DNA of 64,000 bases from Verrucomicrobiota bacterium (GTDB taxonomy: Bacteria > Verrucomicrobiota > Verrucomicrobiia > Verrucomicrobiales > Akkermansiaceae). The stretch lies in contig RDYP01000006.1 of assembly GCA_004293445.1 (NCBI GenBank), forward strand, positions 80,888 through 144,887. Reading direction: 5' to 3'. Positions 54,301 to 63,385 of the stretch are shown one piece after another. The notes beneath the pieces were generated by a model that ran no database searches, was not told where the DNA came from, and was given only the letters and a program-made list of their open reading frames with translations. The position numbers and the translations under genes were made by a program. Every line of letters starts with the position of its first letter. Within the stretch, counting starts at the first letter, position 1.

Positions 54301-54633
54301 CAAGCCTTCGTCACCCTCAACGATCCGCAATTCGTCGAAGCCTCCCGCCGCCTCGCCGAAAACGCGATGAAGTCCTCGCCCGAAGCCGCCCAACGACTGG
54401 ATTTCATCAGCCAACGCCTGCTCTCCCGCATCCTCGACGATGCGGAGCGCAAGCTCGTCACCGATACCCTCAACGCCTCCCTCGGCAGCTACCTCTTCGA
54501 CGCCGCAGCTGCCAAGGCCCTGATCGATAACGGCGAAACGGCGGCCGATGCCACCCTCGACCCCGTCGAACTCGCCGCCTGGACCCTCGTCTCCAGCCAG
54601 CTCCTCAATCTCGACGAAACCCTCAGCAAGTAA
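51394..54633 (+). CDS. PSCyt1-DUF1549-LamG-DUF1553 planctomycete-type protein
   Basis: A 1079-residue lipoprotein (lipobox LASC near residue 25). Order of parts: PSCyt1 with a heme c motif CYHCHG (about 62-67); DUF1549 with NPIDRFIAAKLDENGLSPNP and a second CxxCH in CAACHDHKFDP; a LamG/concanavalin-like domain (about 500-680; GWDLYLDHGKPSCHVID, WHHVMITFDG); and DUF1553 with LARWLNDPANPLPARVTMNRAW and FTVLR-like DAEVLRDLALSSSGLLSSKVGGPP. These proteins are common in planctomycetes and verrucomicrobia and are linked, without proof, to complex-polysaccharide use. DUF1501 follows 35 bp downstream. A possible -10 TAAAAC (51381) is so close that the mRNA may be leaderless. Confidence 0.9.
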   Translation: MQRPNPASGLALALVLALASCDRQPDQAAAQADAAPAVATANPAALPETISFNEHIQPILSEYCYHCHGPDSGTREPKSAPLRLDIETDAFALREDGKPVIIKGKPADSLLVKRLHEKDPEFIMPPPESHKSLNAQQIALLEKWVEQGAPYEAHWSFLPIKRPTPPETGADWAKNPIDRFIAAKLDENGLSPNPAEDPARFFRRLHLDLTGLPPAPEAVANFVAASAKDPQAAVEKAADELLASNASAEHLARYWLDVARYADTHGIHIDNYRAIWPYRDWVVRAFQANMPWDQFTTEQIAGDLLPNRTLDQQIATGFARCMPTTGEGGAIAEEYLAIYAKDQTDTVSATWLGLTAGCAACHDHKFDPISTKEFYSLTAFFRNTPMSALDGNNAEHPPNVFAPLGSDRERWPQIANDIASVQQQLNERSTAARPEFDAWLANAVISPSREIDSTLALHLPLSEDDGPIRGIVDGQPREWPAALSRVDGPLGKAPVVSDAPVILGDLASFSRADRVSYGGFIQVDGPVVGAVIARMEQGPSYRGWDLYLDHGKPSCHVIDSWDKAANKVTGGQALTPGKWHHVMITFDGSISGHQASAIYVDGVNIGATTYPNTVGGNIETSVPLILGSRNANDSRLNGKVALQDFRFYRRLLEPAEIAGLANNSLLRHIASLPADQRSKEQLDSLFNYYLAHVDTPSRDLRTKLDALKTEQATLRARGSATLVMEEKKEEAFAHVLTRGVYSDKGERVTPGTPAVLPPMPADAPKNRLGLARWLNDPANPLPARVTMNRAWYQFFGTGIVETNDDFGIMGARPSHPKLLDWLAAEFIDSKWNYRHMLKLIVSSAAYRQSGAVSPEKLEKDPSNRLVSRGPRFRLDAEVLRDLALSSSGLLSSKVGGPPAKPYQPEGIWEAVAMPQSNTRNYREDQGEGLYRRSLYTFWKRTAPHPAMEILNAPTRETFCVRRDRTNTPLQAFVTLNDPQFVEASRRLAENAMKSSPEAAQRLDFISQRLLSRILDDAERKLVTDTLNASLGSYLFDAAAAKALIDNGETAADATLDPVELAAWTLVSSQLLNLDETLSK

Positions 54634-54668
54634 GGAATCCGGACCAGTAGCCACCACCATTCCCCTTT

Positions 54669-56120
54669 ATGAACTCCCTCTTCGATTACAATTCCGCCGT
54701 CACCCGCCGCCAGTTTTTCCGCAAGAACGGCACCGGCCTCGGCGTCGCCGCTCTCAGCTCCCTGCTCGGCAGCGGCCGCGCCTTCCCCGCCGCGATGGAA
54801 GCCGCCCTTCCCCACATCGCCCCCAAGGCGAAACGCGCGATCTACATCTCGCTGATCGGAGCCCCCTCCCAGCTCGACCTCTTCGACTACAAGCCCGATC
54901 TGAAGCCACGCTTCAAAGAGGACCTCAAGAGCTGGCTCGCAGAACAAGGCCAGCGCCTCACCGGCATGACCTCGGGCCAAGCCGCCTTCCCCGTCGCTCC
55001 CACCATCTTCAAATTCGCCCAACACGGCCAATCCGGCGCCTGGGTCAGCGAACTCCTCCCCTGGACCGGCAAAATGGTCGACGACCTCTGCATCATCAAA
55101 TCGATGCATACCGAGGCGATCAACCACGAGCCCGCCAACCAGCTCGTCTACACCGGCTCCATGCAGTCCGGCAAAGCCTCCCTCGGCTCCTGGCTCTCCT
55201 ACGGCCTCGGCTCGATGAACCAGGACCTGCCGACCTTCGTCGTTCTCCACGCCACCCACACGTCCCCCTACGCCAACGTACAGGCGATCTCGTCCCGGCT
55301 CTGGGGCGCGGGTTTCCTTCCAGGCAAACACGCCGGCGTCGCCCTCCGATCCAAAGGCGATCCCGTCCTCTATCTCCAGGACGCCCCCGGGATCTCGCGC
55401 GATCTCCGCCGCAAGATGCTCGATGGCCTCAACGCGATGAACCAGGCGTCCTATCAAGCCGTCGGCGACCCGGAAATCCAGACACGTATCCAGCAATACG
55501 AAATGGCCTTCCGCATGCAGGCCTCCGTCCCGGAACTCGCCGACCTCTCCGGCGAGCCCGAGCACGTGCACGAACTCTACGGCGCCGATAGCAAAGTCGG
55601 CGGCACCTTCGCCAGCTCCGCGCTGATGGCCCGCCGCCTGCTCGAACGCGGCACCCGCTTCGTGCAAATTTTCCACCGCGGATGGGATCAACACGGCGAC
55701 CTCCCGCGCGACCTCGCTTCGCAGTGCAAGGACGTCGACCAAGGTGTCTACGGCCTCATCCAAGACCTCAAGCAACGCGGTATGCTCGAGGACACCCTTG
55801 TCATCTTCGGCGGAGAATTCGGCCGCACGGTTTATTGCCAAGGCGGACTCAGCGAAACCAACTACGGTCGCGACCACCACCCGCGCTGCTTCTCGCTCTG
55901 GATGGCCGGCGGCGGGGTCAAAGGCGGACAGGTTTACGGAGAAACCGACGAGATGAGCTACAACATCACGAAGAATCCCGTCCACATCCGCGACCTCCAC
56001 GCCACCATCCTCCACCAGCTCGGACTGAAACACGAAAACCTCAGCTTCAAGTTCCAAGGGCTCGACCAGCGCCTCACCGGCGTCGATCCCGCCAAGGTCG
56101 TGAGAGACATCCTCGCCTGA
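54669..56120 (+). CDS. DUF1501 protein with Tat signal
   Basis: A 483-residue exported protein. [23 protein letters not shown] (about 13-35) is a twin-arginine signal, so TatC at 9730 is the probable exporter. The body matches DUF1501, an alkaline phosphatase/sulfatase-fold family: [35 protein letters not shown], a WDQHGDL segment, [16 protein letters not shown] and [21 protein letters not shown]. It pairs with the DUF1553 gene just upstream, as is usual, and the two probably form one complex or pathway. The substrate is unknown. Confidence 0.92.
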   Translation: MNSLFDYNSAVTRRQFFRKNGTGLGVAALSSLLGSGRAFPAAMEAALPHIAPKAKRAIYISLIGAPSQLDLFDYKPDLKPRFKEDLKSWLAEQGQRLTGMTSGQAAFPVAPTIFKFAQHGQSGAWVSELLPWTGKMVDDLCIIKSMHTEAINHEPANQLVYTGSMQSGKASLGSWLSYGLGSMNQDLPTFVVLHATHTSPYANVQAISSRLWGAGFLPGKHAGVALRSKGDPVLYLQDAPGISRDLRRKMLDGLNAMNQASYQAVGDPEIQTRIQQYEMAFRMQASVPELADLSGEPEHVHELYGADSKVGGTFASSALMARRLLERGTRFVQIFHRGWDQHGDLPRDLASQCKDVDQGVYGLIQDLKQRGMLEDTLVIFGGEFGRTVYCQGGLSETNYGRDHHPRCFSLWMAGGGVKGGQVYGETDEMSYNITKNPVHIRDLHATILHQLGLKHENLSFKFQGLDQRLTGVDPAKVVRDILA

Positions 56121-56128
56121 GCCGGCCA

Positions 56129-57037
56129 TCAAACGCCCTCGAAACGATCACGACGCCAGGTCGTCGGCGAAGCGCCGACGATCCTCGCAAAACTGCGATT
56201 GAACTGGGATAAGGACTGATAGCCGACCTCAAACGCGATCTCCGACACCCGCCTCTCCGGCTTCAGCAGCTCCTTCTTCGACCACTCCACCCGACAGCGG
56301 TTCACGTAGTCGGTCAGCGTCAAACCCGTCGCTTCCTTGAACAAGCGACAAAAATGCGACTCGCTCAGCCCGGCCTCCCGCGCCACCACACCCAACGGCA
56401 GGGGATCGGCCAGATGGGCGTGAATGTAACACCGTGCCCTAGCCACCGCCGCCGGCTCGCAGCCTTCCTCGATGATCGCCAGCGACTCGGCATGCCGACC
56501 CAGTTGCTCCGCGAAACTTCGCAACAGAGTGATCATGCTCGCATAACGCTTCGGCTCTACCGAACGAGTCTGAAAATACGCCGCCCGCAAGGTCCTTTCC
56601 ATCACCTCATCCAGCGACTTCCTGCCCAAACTTCCAAGTAAGGCATCGAACTGCTCCTCGTCCGGCTGCCGGGAAAAAACCTGCCCTGTCTTCAGATAAG
56701 CGACCACCGACACCCCCAACCTCACCGGCACGGCCGATGCCGTCAGCCCCGCGAAACAGTGACAAGTCGAGGGGCCCTCAACGCTCGCCTGCTCCAACAA
56801 ACGCCGGTTCGTATCCACGCAGGCCCCGCAAGCCGACTTGCACAAATTCAATTCCTCGCAAAACGGACTCCGATTCACCGCCTCACCACCCAAACAACAG
56901 TCGTCCGGATTCGCACCGACCAATCTCAGAGGAAGGCCGGTGGCCGTGCGAAAGGCATCTTGATAGACGCGAAAAAGCTCCGACTGCCTCAGACGCTCAT
57001 GCAAGGTGGCCTCGAATTGCTTGCTCAACGAACTCAT
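56129..57037 (-). CDS. AraC-family regulator with PocR sensor domain
   Basis: A 302-residue transcription regulator. Residues about 15-170 form a PocR-like sensory domain with a Cys-rich core (NPDDCCLGG, SPFCEELN, ACGACVDTNRRLLEQA, TCHCFAGLTASAVPVRLG). The C-terminal 100 residues are an AraC HTH pair (ADPLPLGVVAREAGLSESHFCRLFKEATGLTLTDYVNRCRVEWSKKELLKPERRVSEIAFEVGY). PocR domains bind small hydrocarbons or diols. It is convergent with the DUF1501 gene (8 bp) and divergent from lpxA, so it could control the DUF1553/DUF1501 pair. ATG 57037 is chosen; the in-frame ATG at 57118 lacks family sequence. Confidence 0.87.
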   Translation of the reverse strand: MSSLSKQFEATLHERLRQSELFRVYQDAFRTATGLPLRLVGANPDDCCLGGEAVNRSPFCEELNLCKSACGACVDTNRRLLEQASVEGPSTCHCFAGLTASAVPVRLGVSVVAYLKTGQVFSRQPDEEQFDALLGSLGRKSLDEVMERTLRAAYFQTRSVEPKRYASMITLLRSFAEQLGRHAESLAIIEEGCEPAAVARARCYIHAHLADPLPLGVVAREAGLSESHFCRLFKEATGLTLTDYVNRCRVEWSKKELLKPERRVSEIAFEVGYQSLSQFNRSFARIVGASPTTWRRDRFEGV

Positions 57038-57266
57038 AGGGCACTTCGAACGGATCCTCCCGCTCAATCCGGAACATAAAGGATCCGCCGACCGGGAGCA
57101 ACTCCACGGCTTGTCCAATCCCGGCTTTTATCAACAACCCGACAAAAATCGCGACCGAGCCAGCCCACCCGGAATCCGCGGGCAGCTCCCCATCAAAAAA
57201 ATCCCCAGCACCACCCGCGCAAAAAAACGTTCGCCATCCGCCCCCCCGTCGTTCGTGATTCGCCGC

Positions 57267-58040
57267 GTGATCCATCCCACCGCGATCATTTCCCCGAATG
57301 CCCTACTCGGCGCGGATATCCGCGTCGGGCCCTACTGCGTGATCGGCTCTGGCGTCATCCTCGGCGACCGCTGCGTCCTCGAGTCCCATGTTGTGATCGA
57401 CGGACCATCGCGGATCGGCAGCGACAACCACTTTTTCCCCTTTGCCGCCGTCGGTGGGAAAAGCCAAGACCTGAAATACCAAGGGGAACCCACCTCTCTG
57501 GAAATCGGCGACCGCAACGTGTTCCGCGAGAACTGCACCATCCACCGGGGCACCCACGATCACACGCCCACCCGCGTTGGTTCCGACAACCTCTTCCTCT
57601 GCTACTCCCACGTGGCCCACGACTGTCAGGTCGGCAACCACGTGATCCTCTCCAACAACGGCACCCTCGGCGGCCACGTCGTCGTCGAAGACCACGCCAT
57701 CGTCTCCGGCCTCGCCGCCGTCCACCAGTTCTGCCGCATCGGCTGCCACTCGATCACCGGCGGCTGCGCGAAGATTGTTCAGGACGTGCCGCCTTACATG
57801 ATCGCCGACGGCAACCCCGCCGCCACCCGTGGCCTCAATCTGGTAGGACTCCAACGCCGCGGCTTCGATGAGGACGACATCAAGGCCCTGAAATCCGCCT
57901 ACAAAAAGCTCTTCCTCCGCAAGGATCACAACCTCGCCAGCCAGCTCAGTTCGCTCAAGGCCGACCGCCCCGCAAATCACGAACCCGTGAAGCACCTCAT
58001 CGCCTTCATCGAGACCTCCCAACGCGGAGTCACCCGCTGA
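57267..58040 (+). CDS. lpxA: UDP-N-acetylglucosamine acyltransferase
   Basis: A 257-residue left-handed beta-helix enzyme that does the first step of lipid A synthesis: 3-O-acylation of UDP-GlcNAc from acyl-ACP. Hexapeptide repeats run from IHPTAIISPNALLGADIRVGP onward. The catalytic His 118 is in YSHVAHDCQVGNHV. The C-terminal helical part starts at GLNLVGLQRRGFDEDDIKALKSAYKKLF. The gene has no ATG; start is GTG 57267 (VIHPTAII), with GTG 57255 as the alternative. No other lpx gene is in the window. Confidence 0.92.
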   Translation: MIHPTAIISPNALLGADIRVGPYCVIGSGVILGDRCVLESHVVIDGPSRIGSDNHFFPFAAVGGKSQDLKYQGEPTSLEIGDRNVFRENCTIHRGTHDHTPTRVGSDNLFLCYSHVAHDCQVGNHVILSNNGTLGGHVVVEDHAIVSGLAAVHQFCRIGCHSITGGCAKIVQDVPPYMIADGNPAATRGLNLVGLQRRGFDEDDIKALKSAYKKLFLRKDHNLASQLSSLKADRPANHEPVKHLIAFIETSQRGVTR

Positions 58041-58050
58041 CCGCACAGCC

Positions 58051-58106
58051 CCTTGGACTGCGGCAGCCTGCTGCCGCTTTCCCTTCGTCAGCCTGCTGAC
58101 GAAGCC
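58051..58106 (+). repeat. Two-hairpin intergenic repeat, copy c
   Basis: Begins CCTTGGACT. Hairpin 1 has arms GCGGCAG and CTGCCGC; hairpin 2 has arms CTTCGTCAG and CTGACGAAG. Both loops are CCTG. Compared with copies b and d, hairpin 1 shows a matched T-A to G-C change, and hairpin 2 has a completely different but still fully paired outer arm. Confidence 0.88.
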
Positions 58107-58123
58107 AAGTCCCCCGACCTCTT

Positions 58124-58178
58124 CCTTGGACTGCTGCAGCCTGCTGCAGCTTTCCCGGAGCCAGCCTGCTGGCCCGGC
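58124..58178 (+). repeat. Two-hairpin intergenic repeat, copy d
   Basis: Begins CCTTGGACT. Hairpin 1: GCTGCAG with CTGCAGC. Hairpin 2: CCGG-A-GCCAG with CTGGCCCGG. Both loops are CCTG. It is nearly identical to copy b at 11954-12006, 46 kb away, and lies 17 bp after copy c in the same direction. Confidence 0.88.
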
Positions 58179-58182
58179 CAAA

Positions 58183-58369
<187 letters not shown>

Positions 58370-58620
58370 TCGAACAGCAAGGCCCTCTCCCCCCATAGCT
58401 CAGAGTTAGCCGCTCCGCGCCCCCCTAAAAAACCAGCCGCCTCATCCATCAACCCCAACTCGGGTCACCTCCATCCTCTGCCCCGAAACCTTGCGCGCAC
58501 CTCCCCGACAACACAATCGCCCCGACCAAAGCTGTCCACCCCGATCAATAAGTGTAACCCTCACCCACAAGAGTGTTACCCATGTTCTGACCACTGACCC
58601 CCGACCCCCGACCCACCATC

Positions 58621-59475
58621 ATGTCCCTCACCCGAATCCTCACCCACCCCGGCGGCGCCCACAAAGACGAGCTCCTCGCCTGCTCGATCCTCGCTGCGGT
58701 CCACGGCGTGGAAATCGTCCGCCGAGAACCGACCGACGACGACCTCGCCGATCCCACCACCGCCGTGGTCGACGTGGGTGGCGAACACGCCCCGGAGCGG
58801 ATGAATTTCGACCACCATCAATTCCCCGCCGAGCACCCGCCCACCTGCGCCCTCACCCTCGTCCTCCAACACCTCGGCATCTACGATGACGCCCGCGCCT
58901 TCTGCGACTGGCTCGAACCCGCCGAGTGGTTCGATACCCGCGGCCCCAACGCCACTGCCAAATGGCTCGGCGTCCCCCGCGAGACCATCTCAAAACTCAA
59001 TTCCCCCGTCGATATCACCCTGCTCCGACGCTTCGCCAAGTCTTCCCACCTCGTCCCCGGCGACGTGATTTGGGAAATGATGCGCTACGTCGGCCAGGAC
59101 CTCCTCGACTACCTCCGATCCCTCCGCCAACGACTCGACTTCCTCGCCGAACACTCCGAGCTGTGGACCGTCGCCGACCACGAGGTCCTCTTCCTCCCAC
59201 GCACCGATCCTCTTCCCGAGGAGCCTTCCTCCGGCCTCGGACGCCACCTCGAGGCCATCGGCAAAAACAAGGACGTCGCCGCCCTCATCTACCCCGACCG
59301 CCGCGGCGGCGGCTACGGACTCTCCCGCAACAACGACCACCCGGCCTTCGATTTCACCCGCATCGAGTCCGAACCCGACGTCCACTTCGCCCACGCCCGA
59401 GGCTTCGTCGCAAAAACATCCGCGGCCGATTCCTCGCGGCTTCGGGAATTGCTCGAAGCCGCCCGCAAGCCCTGA
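58621..59475 (+). CDS. MYG1/UPF0160 family metal-dependent hydrolase
   Basis: A 284-residue DHH-fold protein related to eukaryotic MYG1. RILTHPGGAHKDELLACSIL is the family opening, followed by TAVVDVGGEHAPERMNFDHHQF with the DHH metal motif. The C-terminal part includes VAALIYPDRRGGGYGLSR. Eukaryotic MYG1 is a 3'-5' RNA exonuclease of nucleus and mitochondria, so a nuclease role is possible. Bacterial members are few in function studies. The ATG at 58621 directly follows C-rich heptamer sequence without a visible ribosome site. Confidence 0.85.
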   Translation: MSLTRILTHPGGAHKDELLACSILAAVHGVEIVRREPTDDDLADPTTAVVDVGGEHAPERMNFDHHQFPAEHPPTCALTLVLQHLGIYDDARAFCDWLEPAEWFDTRGPNATAKWLGVPRETISKLNSPVDITLLRRFAKSSHLVPGDVIWEMMRYVGQDLLDYLRSLRQRLDFLAEHSELWTVADHEVLFLPRTDPLPEEPSSGLGRHLEAIGKNKDVAALIYPDRRGGGYGLSRNNDHPAFDFTRIESEPDVHFAHARGFVAKTSAADSSRLRELLEAARKP

Positions 59476-59584
59476 GCTCAGCGCCACGCCGGAGATAGGA
59501 AACATCGAAACGTGACGGAAGCGTCACCCGCAGCCGCTTCGCGTCAAAGGGCTGGGTCGGTATCGACTCCCAGCTCCGGCGACG

Positions 59585-62500
59585 ATGGCTCTTTACTCCC
59601 ATTCCCCACTTCCCCCGTCCCGACTGCGGGATCTACTCCGCGTTGCCGCGGCCTGCGTCACGAATTTCTCGATTCTCGCCACCCCCTGCTACGGGTTCAC
59701 TGACACCGTCGAGCTGCCCTCGGCACCCGCCGATGAGGAAATGCTCCTCGCCGCCCTGCTCCCCGAACTCGGCAATACCGTGCTCGACGCCGGTGGCAGC
59801 CCAAGAGCCACTTCTCCAGCCCGCGGCGTCTTCCCCACCTGGTCCTCCCCGCACCCCAGCCAATACTGGCGCTCGCCAGAACTCCGGACCCGCCCCGCCA
59901 CCATCACCCTTTCTTCGTGGCAAGCCCCCGCCGCACCCTCCCCCGTCCAACAACCCAACCCCGAACCGTGGCAGCCCGGCCAAGTACCCCTCGGCCAAGA
60001 TCCTGCACCCACCTCCGGGAATTTTGGGGCCCTGCCCATCGAACAAGAAGTCGGCACCTGCGTCGTCTTCGGCGAGGTCTCCTCCGGCCTCGACCCCGTG
60101 GCCAAAGCCATGGTTGACATCATCGGCACCGGCCGTGTCGCCGAAACCGACGCACAAGGTCGCTTCCGCATCGAAGGACTACCTGCCGGCGACTTCACCG
60201 CCGAAGCCTCGGCCCTTAACTACTCCCCCGACACCCGCGGCGTCAGCCTCAGTCCCGATTCCCCCGTCGAACTCCGCTTCAGCCTCACCGCCAAGCCCGC
60301 CGACAACTCGTCAGAGGAATACACCCTCGAAGAGGAAAGCGTAGTCGGGGAATATCAAGAGAGCAGTACCGGCGACCTTTTCACCGATCTACAAGTCGAC
60401 CAAAATATCACTTCAGGGATCAGTAAGGCGGAATTCTCGCAAAAGAATATCAGCGACGCCGCCGGAGCTGTTGGCAAAATCGCGGGAGCCAATATTGTTG
60501 GCGGGAAATTCGCCGTCGTCCGTGGCCTCGCCGATCGTTACGTGACGACTCTCTTCAACGGAGCCGCAATTTCCTCCGCTGATCCTTCGCGCAAGGCCGT
60601 CCAACTGGATATCTTCCCGACCGTTGCCCTTCAAGGCATCGATATCGCCAAAACCTACGATGCCAGTCTTCCAGGTGACTTCGGTGGCGGGACCATCAAG
60701 ATCAAATCACTGGCCATCCCGCAGGAACGCATCGCGGAGTTCAAATACAAGATGACCTGGAACTCCAATTTGGAGGACCGAATGTTAGTCCACGCCGATC
60801 GTGAGCTCGGCTTCTGGGGCGAAATCGACACACCGATTCCCGATTCCCTACTTTGGAATACCGATGCATCGGGCAATCCGCTCACTTTCAATGCTGGAGG
60901 TACTCGAGTAACCCCCGCTGCCAACAATCGGAATCCCGCTCAGCAACAGGCCCAAGTCAACGAAGGCCTCAAACAGGAAGAACTCGCCGATCAAGCTGTC
61001 ACAGGCCAGCGGGCTCTGCACGCTTCACAATCCTTCATGCCGGAAATCGTAAAACCAGAAGAAGCCACGAGCTTCTCTCTCGTTTACGGTGACCGACTCC
61101 AACTCGAGAATGGTGGTGAACTCGGCTTCATGACCGCGTTTCAGCACGGCACCAGCGACGAAGTGAACGCTCTCGGCGAGGAAAACCGCCTCACCTCTCC
61201 CGCCCGCTCATGGACCGAGGAAAGCTACGCCCGTGAAGTCGACTGGTCGCTGTATGCGAGCGCTGGCTACAAACCGAACGAAAACCACGAGTTCACAGGA
61301 ACCTACTTCCGCAAACGCATCGCAACGGACGAAGTCACCCACGGTAGCGATTTCCAAATTACAGGTAGCGACGTTTACGGAGCCTTCGCGAAAAACGACG
61401 CCGTTATCGATCGCTACGGGGCTTCTGCCATCTACAAAAAAGAATTTTGGACGATCGATCCGATCATTCGTGACACCGAAGTCATTCAATTCGGAGGGCA
61501 GCACAAGAATGACCACGGAACACGCCTCGGGTGGTCGATCACCAAGTCACAGGCCCGCGAATCCAGACCCCATACCAGCACCTTCCAAAATGGTATTCTC
61601 GATTTTGCGGATCCTCGGATTGCGAAAGAATCAACTTCCGACCCTTCTTTTGTCTACAACCCAAGCCTCGGCCAAATCTCGACGATCGAGTACCAGACTT
61701 TTGTAAACGACGGCAACGGCAGCCAAGATTCCTCGCGGGAAACCCAGTCCATTTTGGAGGACAGCTTCGAGACTTCGCTCGATCTTGGCCAATCGATTTA
61801 CTTCTCAGAAGATAAAGAAGAGGGCCCTCGTTTGGACCTGTCCTTCGGTGGCAGCAAGTTGAACAAAGATCGCGAGCAACAGGGCCGGGTTTACCTACTC
61901 AAAACCGCCAGTTGGGAACGCTGGGCAGCCCGAACCACACCCGCATGGTGGCCGAACAACGGATCCATCACTCCCTTTTCCCCCGGTCGCCCGCTCGCCA
62001 GTACGACCATGCCTGATGGCAGCCCTCTCCCGACGGGCTTCAATACTCTCGGCGAATACCTGGCCCAAAATCCCGCCGCCCTAGAGAAACTCTTCAACGG
62101 CTACGGCAGCGAGACCATCGGGAGAGTCCCGGGAACCGGCACGGCATCTACCAGCGCGAATTACGTCCAGCCCGATGCACCCTATTACATCAACGGCTCC
62201 GGACTCGAAGTTCGCAACGTCGATAGCGACCTCTCTCTCACCGGCCTCTACACCTCGGCCACTTTCCACGCGGATTTCTGGCGATTCGGTGGCGGCGCGC
62301 GCTGGGAAGAAGAGGTCAAGGCTTACGAAATCGCACCCGATCCGCTCACACGGCTTCTCCTCGACGACCCAGCTCGCTTTGGCACCCTAACCACGGATGC
62401 CTTCATCCCTTCCATCCTCGCTGGCATCGACATCATTCCAGACAAATCATGGATCAATTTCGCATGGTCCAGGACTGTTGCACGACCGACCTTCCATGAA

Positions 62501-63241
62501 TTCCTACCGATCGAGTCGATCGATCAAAGCACCGGAATTGTTCGACGCGGCAACCCGACCCTTGAGGAAACCAATATTGATAACATCGATGTCTCTGCAG
62601 ACTACGTCTTCAACGACAACTTCAACGCAAGGGTTTCACTCTTTGGCAAAAAACTGACCTCCCCCATCGTGGTCGTGCAACGCGTCGATCTCGGGCAAAA
62701 TAGCAATACCTACGTCAATGGAGACTCGGGAACCATCAATGGCATCGAACTGGAAAGTACTTGGAAGCAGTCGGACGGCCCCTTCTCCCTTACCGGAAAC
62801 TACACCTTCATCGACTCGACCCTGAAGTATAAGGTCAATCAGGGCATCAATATCACCGATCTCGAAACCCGTTTTCCCTTCCAACCGGGTCAAATCGTCA
62901 ATCTCACCTTCGGCTGGGCCCCTGAAGAGAAGCCTTGGAGTACTTTCCTCACCGGGAATCTCACCGACGAATACCCCACGGTTCTGCGCAGCGATCCGGC
63001 TGCCTATGACGTGTGGTTAAAGCAACAACTCACCTTCGATCTTGTTGTCGCCCGCAAGTTCGATCTTGGTCCCCTCGATGGAACCTTGACTTTCGGAGTC
63101 CGCAACCTTCTGGAAGGGATCCGCGAATACGAATACCGCGGAGGCGGCACGGACGGCAGTGTCGGAGAGTTCGACGGTCTCGCATACACTTCGGAGGAAC
63201 CAGGCCGCTCGTATTCGATCGAGTTTAAGGCGGAATTCTAA
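59585..63241 (+). CDS. TonB-dependent outer-membrane receptor
   Basis: A 1218-residue receptor. After a probable signal peptide (about 18-45) comes a Pro-rich stretch to about residue 150. A carboxypeptidase-regulatory-like domain follows (about 158-240; GEVSSGLDPVAKAMVDIIG to GRFRIEGLPAGDFTAEA), then a plug domain (about 270-375; SDAAGAVGKIAGANIVGGKFAVVRGLADRYVTTLFNG). The remaining 840 residues form the beta barrel and end in the C-terminal aromatic motif YSIEFKAEF. It imports a large substrate, perhaps a siderophore or oligosaccharide, using TonB energy. Wobble bases from about 60330 on are visibly less C-rich than in the N-terminal part. A dyad GTGACG/CGTCAC lies at 59512-59527. Confidence 0.92.
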   Translation: MALYSHSPLPPSRLRDLLRVAAACVTNFSILATPCYGFTDTVELPSAPADEEMLLAALLPELGNTVLDAGGSPRATSPARGVFPTWSSPHPSQYWRSPELRTRPATITLSSWQAPAAPSPVQQPNPEPWQPGQVPLGQDPAPTSGNFGALPIEQEVGTCVVFGEVSSGLDPVAKAMVDIIGTGRVAETDAQGRFRIEGLPAGDFTAEASALNYSPDTRGVSLSPDSPVELRFSLTAKPADNSSEEYTLEEESVVGEYQESSTGDLFTDLQVDQNITSGISKAEFSQKNISDAAGAVGKIAGANIVGGKFAVVRGLADRYVTTLFNGAAISSADPSRKAVQLDIFPTVALQGIDIAKTYDASLPGDFGGGTIKIKSLAIPQERIAEFKYKMTWNSNLEDRMLVHADRELGFWGEIDTPIPDSLLWNTDASGNPLTFNAGGTRVTPAANNRNPAQQQAQVNEGLKQEELADQAVTGQRALHASQSFMPEIVKPEEATSFSLVYGDRLQLENGGELGFMTAFQHGTSDEVNALGEENRLTSPARSWTEESYAREVDWSLYASAGYKPNENHEFTGTYFRKRIATDEVTHGSDFQITGSDVYGAFAKNDAVIDRYGASAIYKKEFWTIDPIIRDTEVIQFGGQHKNDHGTRLGWSITKSQARESRPHTSTFQNGILDFADPRIAKESTSDPSFVYNPSLGQISTIEYQTFVNDGNGSQDSSRETQSILEDSFETSLDLGQSIYFSEDKEEGPRLDLSFGGSKLNKDREQQGRVYLLKTASWERWAARTTPAWWPNNGSITPFSPGRPLASTTMPDGSPLPTGFNTLGEYLAQNPAALEKLFNGYGSETIGRVPGTGTASTSANYVQPDAPYYINGSGLEVRNVDSDLSLTGLYTSATFHADFWRFGGGARWEEEVKAYEIAPDPLTRLLLDDPARFGTLTTDAFIPSILAGIDIIPDKSWINFAWSRTVARPTFHEFLPIESIDQSTGIVRRGNPTLEETNIDNIDVSADYVFNDNFNARVSLFGKKLTSPIVVVQRVDLGQNSNTYVNGDSGTINGIELESTWKQSDGPFSLTGNYTFIDSTLKYKVNQGINITDLETRFPFQPGQIVNLTFGWAPEEKPWSTFLTGNLTDEYPTVLRSDPAAYDVWLKQQLTFDLVVARKFDLGPLDGTLTFGVRNLLEGIREYEYRGGGTDGSVGEFDGLAYTSEEPGRSYSIEFKAEF

Positions 63242-63262
63242 GCGGCGGAAGATAGCTGCCGA

Positions 63263-63286
63263 TTCTGCGTCGAAATCGACACAGAA
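63263..63286. promoter_or_regulatory. Imperfect dyad after the TonB receptor gene
   Basis: TTCTG-C-GTCGA with TCGAC-A-CAGAA around AA gives two 5-bp arms broken by one mismatch. It lies 21 bp past the receptor stop and 99 bp before the next ATG. It lacks a T run, so it may be an operator or a weak transcript-end hairpin. Confidence 0.4.
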
Positions 63287-63385
63287 AAACACTCTAGCCC
63301 GAGGGATCCAAGGGCAAGCCTCCGACGCTCTCGGAAATTCGGGAGCAGCTTGCATCCGACCTACGATCATCCTTCGAACAGATCT

